Assembly (NCBI GenBank): GCA_958439205.1
Contig: OY288189.1
Span: forward strand, 2,867,001-2,931,000
Origin: an uncultured Allorhizobium sp.
GTDB lineage: Bacteria; Pseudomonadota; Alphaproteobacteria; Rhizobiales; Rhizobiaceae
Length of the DNA stretch: 64,000 bases
Direction: 5' to 3'
In this document: one piece after another, positions 20,572-31,192 of the stretch
How the letters are laid out: each line of letters starts with the position of its first letter
Position numbering within the stretch: the stretch's first letter is position 1
Notes under the pieces: model-generated
What the model was told of the DNA's origin: nothing
Database searches by the model: none
The model's input: the letters and a program-made list of their open reading frames with translations, nothing else
Made by a program: the position numbers and the translations under genes

Positions 20572-21618
20572 TTACAGAAGAATGTCGGTGTAGAGCTCGG
20601 AAACATCCGGCTCCGGATCGGCTTGGGCGAAATCGGCGCTGTCCGCGACAATGTCACGCACATCCTTGTCGATCGCCTTGAGCTGGTCTTCTGAGGCCCA
20701 GCCATTCTCGAGGAGACGGGCCTTGACCTGCTCGATCGGATCCTGCTCCGACCGCATCTTCTGCACTTCTTCCTTGGAGCGATACTTCGCCGGGTCGGAC
20801 ATCGAGTGGCCGCGATAGCGATAGGTCAGCATTTCCAGAATGATCGGGCCCTTGCCGGAACGGCAATGCTCGAGCGCCTCATCGGCGGCAGCCTTCACCG
20901 CGCGCACATCCATGCCGTCCACCTGGACGCCGGGGATGCCGAAGCCGGAGCCACGCAGGGAGTAGTTCGACTGCGCGGTTGCGCGGGCCGTCGAGGTGCC
21001 CATGGCGTAACGGTTGTTCTCAACGATGTAGATGATCGGCAGCTGCCAAAGGGCAGCCATGTTGAAGCTCTCGTAGACCTGGCCCTGGTTCGCAGCGCCG
21101 TCGCCGAAATAGGCGACCGAGACGTTGTCGTTGCCGCGATACTTATTGGCGAAGGCTAGGCCTGTTCCGAGCGAAACCTGTGCGCCGACAATGCCGTGGC
21201 CACCATAGAAATGCTTCTCTTTCGAGAACATGTGCATGGAGCCGCCCTTGCCCTTCGACAGGCCGCTGCGGCGACCCGTGAGCTCGGCCATGACGCCACG
21301 AGCGCTCAAGCCGGCTGCGAGCATGTGTCCGTGGTCGCGATAGGCGGTGATGACCTGATCACCTTCCTTCTGCGCCATCTGCATGCCGACAACGACAGCT
21401 TCCTGGCCGATGTAAAGGTGACAGAAGCCTCCGATGAAGCCCATGCCATAAAGCTGGCCGGCCTTCTCTTCGAAACGGCGGATCAGAAGCATTTCACGAT
21501 AGGCGTGAAGCTCTTCGTCTGCTCCAAATTCAGGTGAGTTCTTCCCGGTGAATTCTTTGCCGGCCGATTTGGCGGAAGACTTCCGACCGTTCGCAGCTGC
21601 TGGCTTGCGAGGCGCCAT
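20572..21618 (-). CDS. pdhA: Pyruvate dehydrogenase E1 component subunit alpha
   Basis: Alpha subunit of the E1 pyruvate decarboxylase, 348 residues. The thiamine diphosphate motif runs from GDGAANQGQVYES to VENNRYAMGTS, and YRYRGHSMSDP is the phosphorylation-loop-like segment conserved in E1-alpha. The N-terminal Lys/Ala-rich 25 residues are a flexible extension. ATG at 21618 is chosen for the GGGAGGG site just ahead. First gene of pdhABC; the 148-base gap upstream holds CTTGCG-N17-ATTTAT, a possible promoter. Confidence 0.97.
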   Translation of the reverse strand: MAPRKPAAANGRKSSAKSAGKEFTGKNSPEFGADEELHAYREMLLIRRFEEKAGQLYGMGFIGGFCHLYIGQEAVVVGMQMAQKEGDQVITAYRDHGHMLAAGLSARGVMAELTGRRSGLSKGKGGSMHMFSKEKHFYGGHGIVGAQVSLGTGLAFANKYRGNDNVSVAYFGDGAANQGQVYESFNMAALWQLPIIYIVENNRYAMGTSTARATAQSNYSLRGSGFGIPGVQVDGMDVRAVKAAADEALEHCRSGKGPIILEMLTYRYRGHSMSDPAKYRSKEEVQKMRSEQDPIEQVKARLLENGWASEDQLKAIDKDVRDIVADSADFAQADPEPDVSELYTDILL

Positions 21619-21745
21619 GCATCCCTCCCATGGGTTATTATGGTCCAAAGTTGAACACAGAATAGGGAAGAAAGACGACGGCGGCAATGCCATAAATGCA
21701 TGGCTCACATTCGCCGCAAGCAACTGTAATAACTAAAAAATTTAC

Positions 21746-21768
21746 GATTAACTGAATTCAAGTTAATC
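21746..21768 (-). terminator. AT-rich inverted repeat after the FtsB-like gene
   Basis: GATTAAC and GTTAATC (7-bp perfect arms, nine-base loop containing GAATTC) overlap the stop codon of the FtsB-like gene; on the minus strand a run of six T follows five bases after the stem. The stem is short and AT-rich, so at best a weak terminator; it could also be an operator for pdhA. Confidence 0.3.
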
Positions 21769-22084
21769 AGAAATAGGTGTTGAAGATGACGATTTCATCC
21801 GGGCGGGACATGTTGAGCTGATAACGCGCCTTTTCGTCGATGATATCTTCATCCAGCGAGCCATCGCTCAACAGGCTGACTTCCTTTTCGAGCACCGTGC
21901 GCTGCGCCACCAGTTTATCGAGCTCGGCTGCACGCTCCTTGCGAACGCGCTCGAATTCCTGACCGGCCCTGAGGCCATAATCGCCATGAATGGAATGATA
22001 GCCGAAATAGGACAGGAAAGCGATTGTGATGGCGGGGAGAACGAGACGACCGTATTTCTTCTTTTTGTGATGTCTGGTCCACAT
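21767..22084 (-). CDS. FtsB/DivIC septum formation initiator protein
   Basis: A 105-residue bitopic membrane protein: basic cytoplasmic N-terminus (HHKKKK), one transmembrane helix (about 14-32), then a periplasmic coiled coil (about 38-70) and the family's C-terminal ARYQLNMSRPDEIVIF segment. FtsB/DivIC proteins join FtsL and FtsQ in the divisome. It lies downstream of enolase, the common eno-ftsB neighbourhood in proteobacteria, though a strong terminator separates the two here, so it needs its own promoter or read-through. Confidence 0.88.
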   Translation of the reverse strand: MWTRHHKKKKYGRLVLPAITIAFLSYFGYHSIHGDYGLRAGQEFERVRKERAAELDKLVAQRTVLEKEVSLLSDGSLDEDIIDEKARYQLNMSRPDEIVIFNTYF

Positions 22085-22179
22085 GCCGACAAATGCCCTG
22101 AAACGCGAAACTGAAATTCCCGTTCAGATTAGCGGGCATGTCTTAACCGATCGTTGACCCTGTTCCACACCTGAAAGAA

Positions 22180-22211
22180 AAAGCCCGCGCCGGGGAACCG
22201 GCACGGGCTTT
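22180..22211 (-). terminator. Intrinsic terminator of eno
   Basis: Fourteen-base arms beginning AAAGCCCG, loop TTCC, then on the minus strand TTTTTCTTT directly after the stem. On the minus strand every position pairs (one U-G), whereas the plus strand has a mismatch, confirming the orientation. It lies 20 bases after the eno stop. Confidence 0.85.
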
Positions 22212-22231
22212 CAGAATGGATGCTCAGGCGA

Positions 22232-23551
<1,320 letters not shown>

Positions 23552-23676
23552 TCACCGGGCAAGAAGCCACCGGACCCGCCTGTGAGTCATCCTCTCTTAT
23601 CCGATGATCGGGAAAATACAATGACGGAGAGGAAGCGGAATGCACGAAATCTAATCGATTTAAACTGCAACCGCCT

Positions 23677-23710
23677 GCGGCGCTTCCGGTTCAACCGATT
23701 GAAGCGCCGC
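23677..23710 (-). terminator. Long hairpin after kdsA, possible terminator
   Basis: GCGGCGCTTC and GAAGCGCCGC form a 10-bp perfect stem, with a smaller CGGT/ACCG stem inside and a three-base bulge. It begins 10 bases after the kdsA stop. On the minus strand the sequence after it has only TTT further on, so it is a weak intrinsic terminator or a 3'-end stabilising hairpin. Confidence 0.5.
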
Positions 23711-23720
23711 GGAAGGACAA

Positions 23721-24569
23721 TCAGGATGCCTTGGCGATCTCGTCGAAGGCGATGAGTTTTTCCAACAGCCGCCGCATATCGGTAATCTTGACCATGTTCG
23801 GACCATCCGAGGGGGCGTTGTCCGGATCCTGGTGAGTCTCGATGAAGAGACCGCCGACGCCGACGGCGACCGCCGCACGGGCAAGCGTCTCGACGAATTC
23901 GCGCTGGCCACCGGTGGAGCCGCCCTGCCCGCCCGGCTGCTGCACCGAGTGCGTGGCGTCAAAGACGACGGGCGCGCCCATGGCGGCCATGATTGGCAGC
24001 GAGCGCATGTCGGAGACGAGCGTGTTATAGCCGAAGGAGGCGCCGCGTTCGCAGAGCAGTACGTTCGGGTTGCCGGAACCGGTGATCTTGTTGAGGACGT
24101 TCTTCATGTCCCAGGGGGCCAGGAACTGGCCCTTCTTGACGTTGATCGCACGCCCGGTCTTGGCGGCGGCAACCAGCAGGTCCGTCTGGCGGCAGAGGAA
24201 GGCCGGGATCTGCAGGATGTCGACGGTCGGGGCGACCGCTGCGCAATGTTCTTCCGTGTGGATGTCGGTGAGAACCGGAACGCCGAATTCCTTCTTGATG
24301 TCGGCGAAGACTTCCATTGCCGTTTCCAGGCCAATCCCGCGCTCGGCGGACAGCGAGGTGCGGTTCGCCTTGTCGAAGGAGGACTTATAGACGAGGCCGA
24401 GGCCGAGTTCGCGGCAGAGCTCGACGAGCTGGCCGGCGATCATGAAGGCGTGGTCGCGGCTTTCCATCTGGCAGGGACCTGCGATCAGGGCGAAACGGCC
24501 CTTCTGCGAGAAGACGGCCTTGCCCGTACCTTCGCCGACGACGACTTCCGAATTGGGAGAAACGCTCAT
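23721..24569 (-). CDS. kdsA: 3-deoxy-8-phosphooctulonate synthase (KDO-8-P synthase)
   Basis: Condenses phosphoenolpyruvate with arabinose 5-phosphate for the KDO sugar of lipopolysaccharide. The 282-residue barrel has the substrate-binding [11 protein letters not shown] and DIHTEEHC, the lysine-rich [13 protein letters not shown] and the [16 protein letters not shown]-terminal loop. Its ATG overlaps the stop of the VOC protein gene (ATGA), so it is translated together with that gene here. Family length is normal. Confidence 0.97.
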   Translation of the reverse strand: MSVSPNSEVVVGEGTGKAVFSQKGRFALIAGPCQMESRDHAFMIAGQLVELCRELGLGLVYKSSFDKANRTSLSAERGIGLETAMEVFADIKKEFGVPVLTDIHTEEHCAAVAPTVDILQIPAFLCRQTDLLVAAAKTGRAINVKKGQFLAPWDMKNVLNKITGSGNPNVLLCERGASFGYNTLVSDMRSLPIMAAMGAPVVFDATHSVQQPGGQGGSTGGQREFVETLARAAVAVGVGGLFIETHQDPDNAPSDGPNMVKITDMRRLLEKLIAFDEIAKAS

Positions 24570-25459
24570 TTCAACTCCTCAAAGGCGAAGGTCACGCCTT
24601 GCCCCTTTTCCGGCGCGACAACGAGGCGCGCGCCCGTTTTGTGATAGTGGACGCCATTAGCAGCGAGGCAGGCTTCTGTCACGCCGAGATCAGCGGTCAC
24701 GATGACCACCGCCGCACCCAGGAGACCACGCTCCGACTGGACCAGATCCATTCCGTAATGGGCCGAAAATCCTTCCGGCGTCAGAACATCGACGGCCGCA
24801 TTGGCGGTTTCGATCGACAGGCCGAAGGAATGGGCGGTGACATCCCGCTGCTCAAGGACCATTTCCAGCAGATACTGGAAATCGCTCGGGTTTTCCTCGA
24901 TCAGAACGATCCGCCTCAGACCCGTCGATCCGTTTTGATGGACAGTCAGGGCGCCGCGATCGGCGGGAATCGGGTTCACGCGCTCACAGGCAAAGGCGAA
25001 GAAATCCGGCGCCCTCAGGTCCGCTGCGAAGGCCAGTCTGAAGGAGCCTTCCGCCGTTCGACCATCGGGGAAACGAAACTGGCGCGCGAATTCAAGCAGG
25101 GGACCGGCGCTCTGCCCCTCGGCGCGATACCGCGCATCGTCGGCTGCCGCATCATCGGTCTTGACGACGAAGGCAGAGAGCCCCTCACCGCGGCGAAAGC
25201 GGAAGGCCTGGTCGCGCGCGACAAAGACATTGTTGTTGCGCTGCGCCTCCAGGCAATCCTCGCGACTTCCGACGGCGAGCGGCTCGAGATAGGTATCGTC
25301 GGCAAAGAAGACGCAGGCGTTCTCGGTGCCGAAGGGATGGCGCGCGTCGGCGGCGACAGTGAAGCCGAGCTGGCTCAGGCGGCTGCGGCCCGTCTCAAGG
25401 TCGACCACGGGCAGCACGAGGTGATCGATGGCGCGCGGCGCAGACATGGGATGGGACAT
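24566..25459 (-). CDS. VOC (glyoxalase-like) family protein
   Basis: A 297-residue protein with a vicinal-oxygen-chelate fold: N-terminal [26 protein letters not shown] matches the opening beta-alpha-beta of a Glyoxalase_3-like domain with a metal-ligand His, and a second half (about 160-290) may be a further VOC repeat. Substrate unknown. Two ATGs are possible (25459 and 25447, the latter matching more typical N-termini). It overlaps kdsA by four bases, but nothing links it to LPS synthesis. Confidence 0.8.
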   Translation of the reverse strand: MSHPMSAPRAIDHLVLPVVDLETGRSRLSQLGFTVAADARHPFGTENACVFFADDTYLEPLAVGSREDCLEAQRNNNVFVARDQAFRFRRGEGLSAFVVKTDDAAADDARYRAEGQSAGPLLEFARQFRFPDGRTAEGSFRLAFAADLRAPDFFAFACERVNPIPADRGALTVHQNGSTGLRRIVLIEENPSDFQYLLEMVLEQRDVTAHSFGLSIETANAAVDVLTPEGFSAHYGMDLVQSERGLLGAAVVIVTADLGVTEACLAANGVHYHKTGARLVVAPEKGQGVTFAFEELK

Positions 25460-25486
25460 GACGTGTCTCTGTTTCAGAAGCTACAT

Positions 25487-26029
25487 TTAGGAATTGATCG
25501 GTCGGCTTGAAAGGGCCTCGACCGCCTGGCGCAGGGCATCGATCTGCTCGCGGGTCTCGCGCAGTTCCTTCAACACCTGCTCATCGATCTTGTGGTGCAG
25601 CGCCAAGACCTCGATCTCGGCCTTCAGGTTGATCTCATAATCCTTGGCCGCCATGAAGCGGTCGCGCTCCGTCTGCCGGTTCTGGCTCATCATGATGATC
25701 GGCGCCTGGATGGCGGCCAACATGGACAGAATGAGGTTCAGGAAGATGAAGGGATATGGATCGAGTGCCCGCGTCGCGAGAAGCACCGTGTTGAGGAACA
25801 CCCAGGCGACGAGGAAGAGCATGAACCCGATGATGAAGGCCCAGGATCCGCCGACCCTCGCGATCGCATCCGCGAGACGTTGGCCGAAGGTGGCGCCGGC
25901 CAGAAAGTCCTCGCCGGCATTGGTGGAGACCGTCCGGCGTTCGCGCGCCTTGCTCAGCACCTTCTTCTCGGCCGAGGTCAGGTCGGCGGTCTGCTTGCCC
26001 AATACAATCTTTTCGATGTCTTTCAGCAT
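25487..26029 (-). CDS. DUF1003 membrane protein
   Basis: A 180-residue membrane protein of the DUF1003 family. Two transmembrane helices (about 64-84 and 94-113) flank the family's DPYPFIFLNLILSMLAAIQAP signature, and a cytoplasmic C-terminal coiled coil (about 125-172) follows. The role is unknown. It is divergent from lexA with about 200 bases between them, so its promoter lies beside the SOS boxes and it may share LexA control. Confidence 0.86.
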   Translation of the reverse strand: MLKDIEKIVLGKQTADLTSAEKKVLSKARERRTVSTNAGEDFLAGATFGQRLADAIARVGGSWAFIIGFMLFLVAWVFLNTVLLATRALDPYPFIFLNLILSMLAAIQAPIIMMSQNRQTERDRFMAAKDYEINLKAEIEVLALHHKIDEQVLKELRETREQIDALRQAVEALSSRPINS

Positions 26030-26169
26030 ATCCCACTTCCCGAAAGGGTCTCACTCCACGCGAGACGTCTTTTTGGCAGCGCCGCGCGCCGATCCTGTCT
26101 TGTTGCCAAGTTTCATCTCGGGTTATCGCATTTTCTCACCGGCTCTTCACGGAAATTTATCCACTTGCG

Positions 26170-26184
26170 GAACACAAATGGAAC
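26170..26184. promoter_or_regulatory. LexA-binding SOS box
   Basis: GAAC, seven bases, GAAC: the exact reverse of GTTC-N7-GTTC, the established SOS box of alphaproteobacteria. It lies 47 bases ahead of the lexA start, in the likely promoter spacer (ATATAG follows immediately), as expected for autoregulation of lexA. Confidence 0.85.
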
Positions 26185-26195
26185 ATATAGTGTCT

Positions 26196-26210
26196 GTTCT
26201 GGATTTGTTT
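26196..26210. promoter_or_regulatory. Second, degenerate SOS box of lexA
   Basis: GTTC, seven bases, GTTT: one base off the alphaproteobacterial consensus, and 12 bases from the perfect box with opposite written orientation. It could be a weaker second LexA site; a single near-match could also arise by chance. Confidence 0.4.
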
Positions 26211-26230
26211 CACCCTAAGGGGCACCACAT

Positions 26231-26944
26231 ATGCTGACGCGCAAGCAACAGGAACTGCTTCTCTTCATCCACGAACGGATGAAGGAATCGGGTGTCCCGC
26301 CGTCCTTCGACGAGATGAAGGATGCGCTGGACCTCGCATCGAAATCCGGCATCCATCGACTGATCACGGCTCTCGAAGAACGCGGCTTTATCCGCCGCCT
26401 GCCGAACCGGGCCCGTGCGCTTGAGGTGATCAAGCTCCCGGAAGCCTATACGCCCAGCCTGCAGCCGCGTCGCGGCTTTGCGCCGAGCGTGATCGAGGGC
26501 AGCCTCGGCAAGACGCCGCCACCAAGCCTCACCAAGCCGCCGGTGGAAGAGAGCAGTTCGTCTGTCTCCGTCCCGGTCATGGGACGAATCGCGGCCGGTG
26601 TGCCGATCTCGGCCATCCAGAACAATACGCATGACATCACGGTGCCTGCCGAGATGATCGGCGCTGGGGATCACTACGCCCTTGAGGTCAAAGGTGATTC
26701 GATGATCGAAGCCGGCATTCTCGACGGCGATACGGTCATCATTCGCAATGCCTCGAATGCCAATCCGGGTGACATCATCGTAGCCCTCGTCGACGACGAA
26801 GAAGCCACGTTGAAGCGCTTCCGCCGCCGCGGTGCCTCGATCGCACTTGAAGCAGCGAACCCGGCCTTTGAAACACGCATCTTCCCGCCGGATCGCGTCA
26901 AGATCCAGGGTAAGCTGGTAGGGCTCATCCGCCGCTATCATTGA
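26231..26944 (+). CDS. lexA: SOS repressor LexA
   Basis: Transcriptional repressor of the SOS regulon with self-cleavage. The 237-residue protein has an N-terminal winged helix-turn-helix (1-70, [17 protein letters not shown]), a linker, the cleavage site Ala122-Gly123 (GRIAAGVP), and the S24 peptidase domain with catalytic Ser157 (KGDSMIEAG) and Lys195. AAGGGG lies eight bases before the ATG. It carries its own SOS boxes upstream, and its last 20 bases overlap the convergent comEC gene. Confidence 0.97.
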   Translation: MLTRKQQELLLFIHERMKESGVPPSFDEMKDALDLASKSGIHRLITALEERGFIRRLPNRARALEVIKLPEAYTPSLQPRRGFAPSVIEGSLGKTPPPSLTKPPVEESSSSVSVPVMGRIAAGVPISAIQNNTHDITVPAEMIGAGDHYALEVKGDSMIEAGILDGDTVIIRNASNANPGDIIVALVDDEEATLKRFRRRGASIALEAANPAFETRIFPPDRVKIQGKLVGLIRRYH

Positions 26945-29420
26945 TGTCGGGTATTGGGTCCGCTGGCGGCCGTTTCGTGCCGCGGCTGTATGGATCGGGC
27001 GCCATGTGTTCTGCGGCGGCTTCTCCAGTTCGCCAGTCATAAAGCCGGTGCGCGGTCCAGGGCCGCGCCGCGCCCTCGAAAGAAGTTTTGATCGCCAGGC
27101 TTTGGGGCATGCTCGCGATGTCTGAGATCTCGATGGCGCCAGTGGCTCTGAGGCTGGTCTGCGAGAAGAGAACCGCGCCGGATCGGCAATAGGTTTGCCG
27201 GGTCCTTGCGGCGAGGACGACCAGATCGGCGCGGTCACACGCTGCGCCGAGAAGTTCGGAACGGTCGACCGTCATCAGTGTTTTTCCGGAGATCAGCTTC
27301 AATGCGCACGCCTGGCTTATGCAGACGAAGCGGCGGGTCTCGGCCGAGGCGATCAGGCGGTCAAAGATCGCTTCTGCCTCCTGTTGCTGGGCATCCGTCC
27401 ACGTTTCGCCCAGGCGCCAATCGGGTGCCTGCGGCAATGACCCGAGCTCAAGCAAAAGCGGCGGCACGGGCTTGGCGATACCGAGGACGGGCTGCCACTG
27501 ATCGAAGAGGAAGGCCGACGGCCGCGCGCGATTGGTGGCGAGGCTGGCACCTGGGTCCTCCCATGTCCAAACGGCCACGAGGCGGGCATCTTCGCTGATC
27601 AGCACGTCGCTTGGCTTCTCCCGCGGCGCCCACCATGTCGCAGCCACTGTGATGGCGATCAGCGCCGTGCCGATATGGCGCAGGCGCGTGCGCAGGAGCG
27701 TCAGCAGCAGCATGCCGGCGACCATGCCGATCAGGAACGAGGCCGGCAATCGCGGGAAGACGTAGCCTCCACCCCATCCGGCCACGGTGTGCGCCACGAG
27801 CAGCACCAGTTCCAGTCCTTGCCCCATCACCCAGAAGAAGGGCGCATCGAGACCAAGCGGCATCAGCAGCATCGCGATGAAGCCTGCAGGCATGACGACG
27901 ATCGAAATCAGCGGCATTGCAGCGAGATTGGCTTCGAGGCCGTGAGTTGAGAGCCGGTGAAAATGGGTGATGGCAAAGATCGCGGTTGCCATTCCACCGA
28001 TCAGGGAGGTTGCGAGTGTGCCGCCGACGAAGGTGGCGCTTGCCGCTGCAATCCGCATCCCGACAGACCGCGCCGGCGGAAGGATCGCGCGCGGCCTTGC
28101 CCGCCACCCGGCATAGCCCGCGATCAAACCCGCGGTCGCCGCAAACGACATCTGGAAGCTCGGCCCCATGACGGTGGACGGTTGGACGCAGAGGATGGCA
28201 ATCGCCGCCAGGGCGAGATTACGCAGGCTGACGGCGGGCCGGTCAAAAAGCACGGCCGTCAGCATGATTGCGGTCATCAGATAGGCCCGGAGCGCCGAGA
28301 CCTGATAGCCGGAGATCAGCACATAGCCGGTCGTGGCGATGAGGGCCCCCACCGCCGCGATCTTCTTGATTGGATAGCGCTGCGCCAGAACAGGCACAAG
28401 GCTGAGCAGGCCACGCAAGCCGACGAAAAAGATGCCGGCCGCAAGCGCCATGTTGAGACCGGAGATCGCGGTGATATGCGCAAGTCCCGAGACCCGCAGC
28501 GCCTCTGTCGCGTCCTCCGACATGGAGCGGCGCTCGCCGGTGATGATCGAGGCGGCGAAGGCGCCGGGGTCTCCGGGCAGGACCGTGCGGATGCGATTCG
28601 AGATGCGGTCTCGGAGCGAAAACAAGGCCGCATCGAAGCGTGCAGCGAGGCCCACGGCATCCCCCTGCCCTCCCGGCTCCAGCTTCGGTGGACCGAGAAA
28701 GAAACCAACAGCACCGATTCCGGCAAAGTAGCTCTGGAAGGCAAAGTCGTTGAGGCCCGGCAGGGCCGGACCGGAGGGGGGAGAGAGCCGCGCGCGGCCA
28801 GTAAGGCGCTCCCCGATCGCGGCCGGCACATGCTTGCTGCGGGCAAGCAGGTTCACACGATCGGGCGGGCGCCGCACCGTCGGCTCGACCGTCTGGAGGA
28901 TCCGCATAGTGTAGCGCCATTCGCCGGCTGCTCCCTGCTCCCTTCGCTCTACGATCCCGCTCACGGTTGTGACGAGCGGTTGGTCAAGGATCACAGTCGA
29001 CAGTCGGCGGCTCTCCCACTCCGCCAGCAGCATCCCGATGACAGTCAGACATATGCTCCAAAGGAGGATGTGCGAGGCGGTGTGCCTGAGCGACCGCACG
29101 AGTGGGACCAAAAGCACGGCGAGGATGGACAAAAGAACCCAGGCCGAAGGAGGGCTCTTCACGGCAAACCATGTTGCAGCGCCTGCGCCCAGGCAGACCG
29201 GGACGAAGAGGAAGAGATGCCCATGCCGGACCTCGTCCGCCATGCTTTGCCTGACATGAAGCGCAATCCGCCCCAGTCGGTTACGGGTTCGAACCACGGC
29301 TCCGGGTGCTGTGGGACGATGCGCGGGCAGTTGATCGACCGCACGCGGCAGGTCCCTGCGGGCCAGCGTTTCGCCGGGCCCTGCATGCCCTACCCCATGT
29401 CTTTCTGCCACGTCGACCAT
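26925..29420 (-). CDS. comEC: ComEC/Rec2 family membrane protein
   Basis: An 831-residue polytopic membrane protein: an early transmembrane pair (about 75-125), a DUF4131-like periplasmic domain (about 140-260), then the competence domain with many helices and the [15 protein letters not shown] signature. ComEC forms the inner-membrane DNA uptake channel in competent bacteria. The C-terminal 200 residues, where relatives carry a metallo-beta-lactamase-like nuclease domain, show no HxHxDH motif. The ATG at 29420 is preferred to a TTG 60 bases upstream. Convergent with lexA, with 20 bases of overlap. Confidence 0.86.
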   Translation of the reverse strand: MVDVAERHGVGHAGPGETLARRDLPRAVDQLPAHRPTAPGAVVRTRNRLGRIALHVRQSMADEVRHGHLFLFVPVCLGAGAATWFAVKSPPSAWVLLSILAVLLVPLVRSLRHTASHILLWSICLTVIGMLLAEWESRRLSTVILDQPLVTTVSGIVERREQGAAGEWRYTMRILQTVEPTVRRPPDRVNLLARSKHVPAAIGERLTGRARLSPPSGPALPGLNDFAFQSYFAGIGAVGFFLGPPKLEPGGQGDAVGLAARFDAALFSLRDRISNRIRTVLPGDPGAFAASIITGERRSMSEDATEALRVSGLAHITAISGLNMALAAGIFFVGLRGLLSLVPVLAQRYPIKKIAAVGALIATTGYVLISGYQVSALRAYLMTAIMLTAVLFDRPAVSLRNLALAAIAILCVQPSTVMGPSFQMSFAATAGLIAGYAGWRARPRAILPPARSVGMRIAAASATFVGGTLATSLIGGMATAIFAITHFHRLSTHGLEANLAAMPLISIVVMPAGFIAMLLMPLGLDAPFFWVMGQGLELVLLVAHTVAGWGGGYVFPRLPASFLIGMVAGMLLLTLLRTRLRHIGTALIAITVAATWWAPREKPSDVLISEDARLVAVWTWEDPGASLATNRARPSAFLFDQWQPVLGIAKPVPPLLLELGSLPQAPDWRLGETWTDAQQQEAEAIFDRLIASAETRRFVCISQACALKLISGKTLMTVDRSELLGAACDRADLVVLAARTRQTYCRSGAVLFSQTSLRATGAIEISDIASMPQSLAIKTSFEGAARPWTAHRLYDWRTGEAAAEHMAPDPYSRGTKRPPADPIPDINDSGG

Positions 29421-29534
29421 TCGGTTCGTCCGAGCGAAGTCACCCCATCCGGGCACAGGATAAGCGAAAAGCAGGAGCAATCATAGCGTGCGTAAAGTGG
29501 TGATTCTGCCGCCTATCCGGGCTTTAAACGATTA

Positions 29535-29548
29535 GAACCGATCGGTTC
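29535..29548. promoter_or_regulatory. Perfect 14-bp palindrome upstream of gltA
   Basis: GAACCGATCGGTTC is its own reverse complement and lies in the 266-base gap between divergent comEC and gltA, about 140 bases before the gltA ATG. A candidate gltA promoter (TTGGCA followed by TATAGC) lies downstream. The form fits a dimeric repressor or activator site; the regulator is not identifiable here. Confidence 0.45.
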
Positions 29549-29686
29549 GATTGTTGCCGTTTTCGCGACGCACAATTTGCCCTTTGGATAGCTTGGCATT
29601 AACTTCGGTATCATATAGCTACATCGACACGCTTAACCGATGGCGGCTTTTTTGAGACGCCTTCCCGCCAATACCGGAGGATCAGC

Positions 29687-30976
29687 ATGACGGACAAAAG
29701 CGCTTCTTTGAAACTCGGTGACAAGACGGTCGACCTGAGCGTCAAGGCCGGAACGATCGGCCCAGACGTTATCGACATCGCGGCCCTGTACAAGCACACG
29801 GGCACGTTCACCTACGATCCGGGCTTTACGTCCACGGCCTCCTGCGAATCCAAGATCACCTATATCGATGGCGACGAAGGCACGCTGCTGCATCGCGGCT
29901 ACCCGATCGAACAGCTCGCGGAAAAGGGCGACTTCCTGGAAGTCTGCTACCTGCTTCTTTACGGCGAACTGCCGACAGCAGCCCAGAAGAAAGACTTCGA
30001 CTATCGCGTGACGCACCACACCATGGTGCACGAGCAGATGAGCAAGTTCTTCTCCGGCTATCGCCGTGACGCCCATCCGATGGCGGTCATGGTCGGCACG
30101 GTCGGCGCGCTCTCCGCCTTCTATCACGACTCGACCGACATCACCGATCCGCATCAGCGCATGGTCGCCTCGCTGCGCATGATCGCGAAGATGCCGACGA
30201 TCGCCGCGATGGCTTACAAGTATCACATCGGCCAGCCCTTCGTTTATCCGAAGAACGATCTGGATTACGCCTCGAACTTCCTGCGCATGTGCTTTGCCGT
30301 GCCTTGCGAAGAGTATCAGGTGAATCCGGTTCTGGCGCGCGCCATGGACCGTATCTTCATCCTGCATGCCGATCACGAGCAGAATGCGTCGACCTCGACC
30401 GTGCGTCTCGCCGGTTCGTCGGGCGCCAATCCGTTCGCCTGCATCGCGGCCGGCATCGCCTGCCTCTGGGGCCCGGCTCATGGTGGCGCCAACGAAGCCG
30501 CCCTCAACATGCTGATGGAAATCGGCTCGGTTGATCGTATTCCGGAATATATCGCCAAGGCCAAGGACAAGAACGACCCGTTCCGTCTCATGGGCTTCGG
30601 TCACCGCGTGTACAAGAACTATGACCCGCGCGCGAAGATCATGCAGAAGACCATGTACGAGGTCCTCGAAGCGACCGGCCATGGCGATGATCCGCTGATG
30701 AAGGTGGCTCTCGAGCTCGAGAAGATCGCGCTCAACGATCCCTACTTCATCGAGAAGAAGCTCTACCCGAATGTCGACTTCTATTCGGGCATCACGCTGC
30801 GTGCGCTCGGCTTCCCCACGACCATGTTCACCGTTCTCTTCGCGCTCGCCCGCACCGTCGGCTGGATCGCACAGTGGAACGAGATGATCGAGGATCCGCA
30901 GCAGCGCATCGGCCGTCCGCGCCAGCTCTACACCGGCGCGCCGCAGCGCGACTACAAGCCGCTCTCGGAACGCTGA
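29687..30976 (+). CDS. gltA: Citrate synthase
   Basis: First enzyme of the TCA cycle, condensing acetyl-CoA and oxaloacetate. The 429 residues are the length of the hexameric type II enzyme of Gram-negative bacteria. Active-site segments are visible: [25 protein letters not shown] and the signature [13 protein letters not shown], plus NVDFYSG with the catalytic aspartate. CGGAGG lies just before the ATG. A strong terminator follows, so it is monocistronic. Confidence 0.98.
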   Translation: MTDKSASLKLGDKTVDLSVKAGTIGPDVIDIAALYKHTGTFTYDPGFTSTASCESKITYIDGDEGTLLHRGYPIEQLAEKGDFLEVCYLLLYGELPTAAQKKDFDYRVTHHTMVHEQMSKFFSGYRRDAHPMAVMVGTVGALSAFYHDSTDITDPHQRMVASLRMIAKMPTIAAMAYKYHIGQPFVYPKNDLDYASNFLRMCFAVPCEEYQVNPVLARAMDRIFILHADHEQNASTSTVRLAGSSGANPFACIAAGIACLWGPAHGGANEAALNMLMEIGSVDRIPEYIAKAKDKNDPFRLMGFGHRVYKNYDPRAKIMQKTMYEVLEATGHGDDPLMKVALELEKIALNDPYFIEKKLYPNVDFYSGITLRALGFPTTMFTVLFALARTVGWIAQWNEMIEDPQQRIGRPRQLYTGAPQRDYKPLSER

Positions 30977-31000
30977 TACGCTTGCATCGCAATCTTTGGA

Positions 31001-31032
31001 GAAGGCCGGCTCAGTCCGGCCTTCTTTCGTTT
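31001..31032 (+). terminator. Intrinsic terminator of gltA
   Basis: GAAGGCCGG and CCGGCCTTC form a perfect 9-bp stem with a six-base loop (31001-31024), followed by TTTCGTTT on the plus strand. It begins 24 bases after the gltA stop. Confidence 0.85.
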
Positions 31033-31192
31033 CGGTTGCCCCTTTGCGCTCAGGACAGTCGGATGCGATCAAACTCACCGTGATGGCTGCGCATTTCGCC
31101 GCTAAATGCCTTCATTTCCCGAAAGCTTTGTTCTAAGGAAGTCAACCTGCTTCGTCCCGGACGAAGGTTTACAATGAGGTTCATGCGTCCCG

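Noticed and set aside
21746..21768. CtrA site TTAA-N7-TTAA near pdhA
   Set aside because: The two TTAA elements are 11 bases apart, not seven.
26157..26165. TTATCCACT upstream of lexA as a DnaA box or origin
   Set aside because: A single near-match (eight of nine) without further boxes, AT-rich unwinding region or replication genes.
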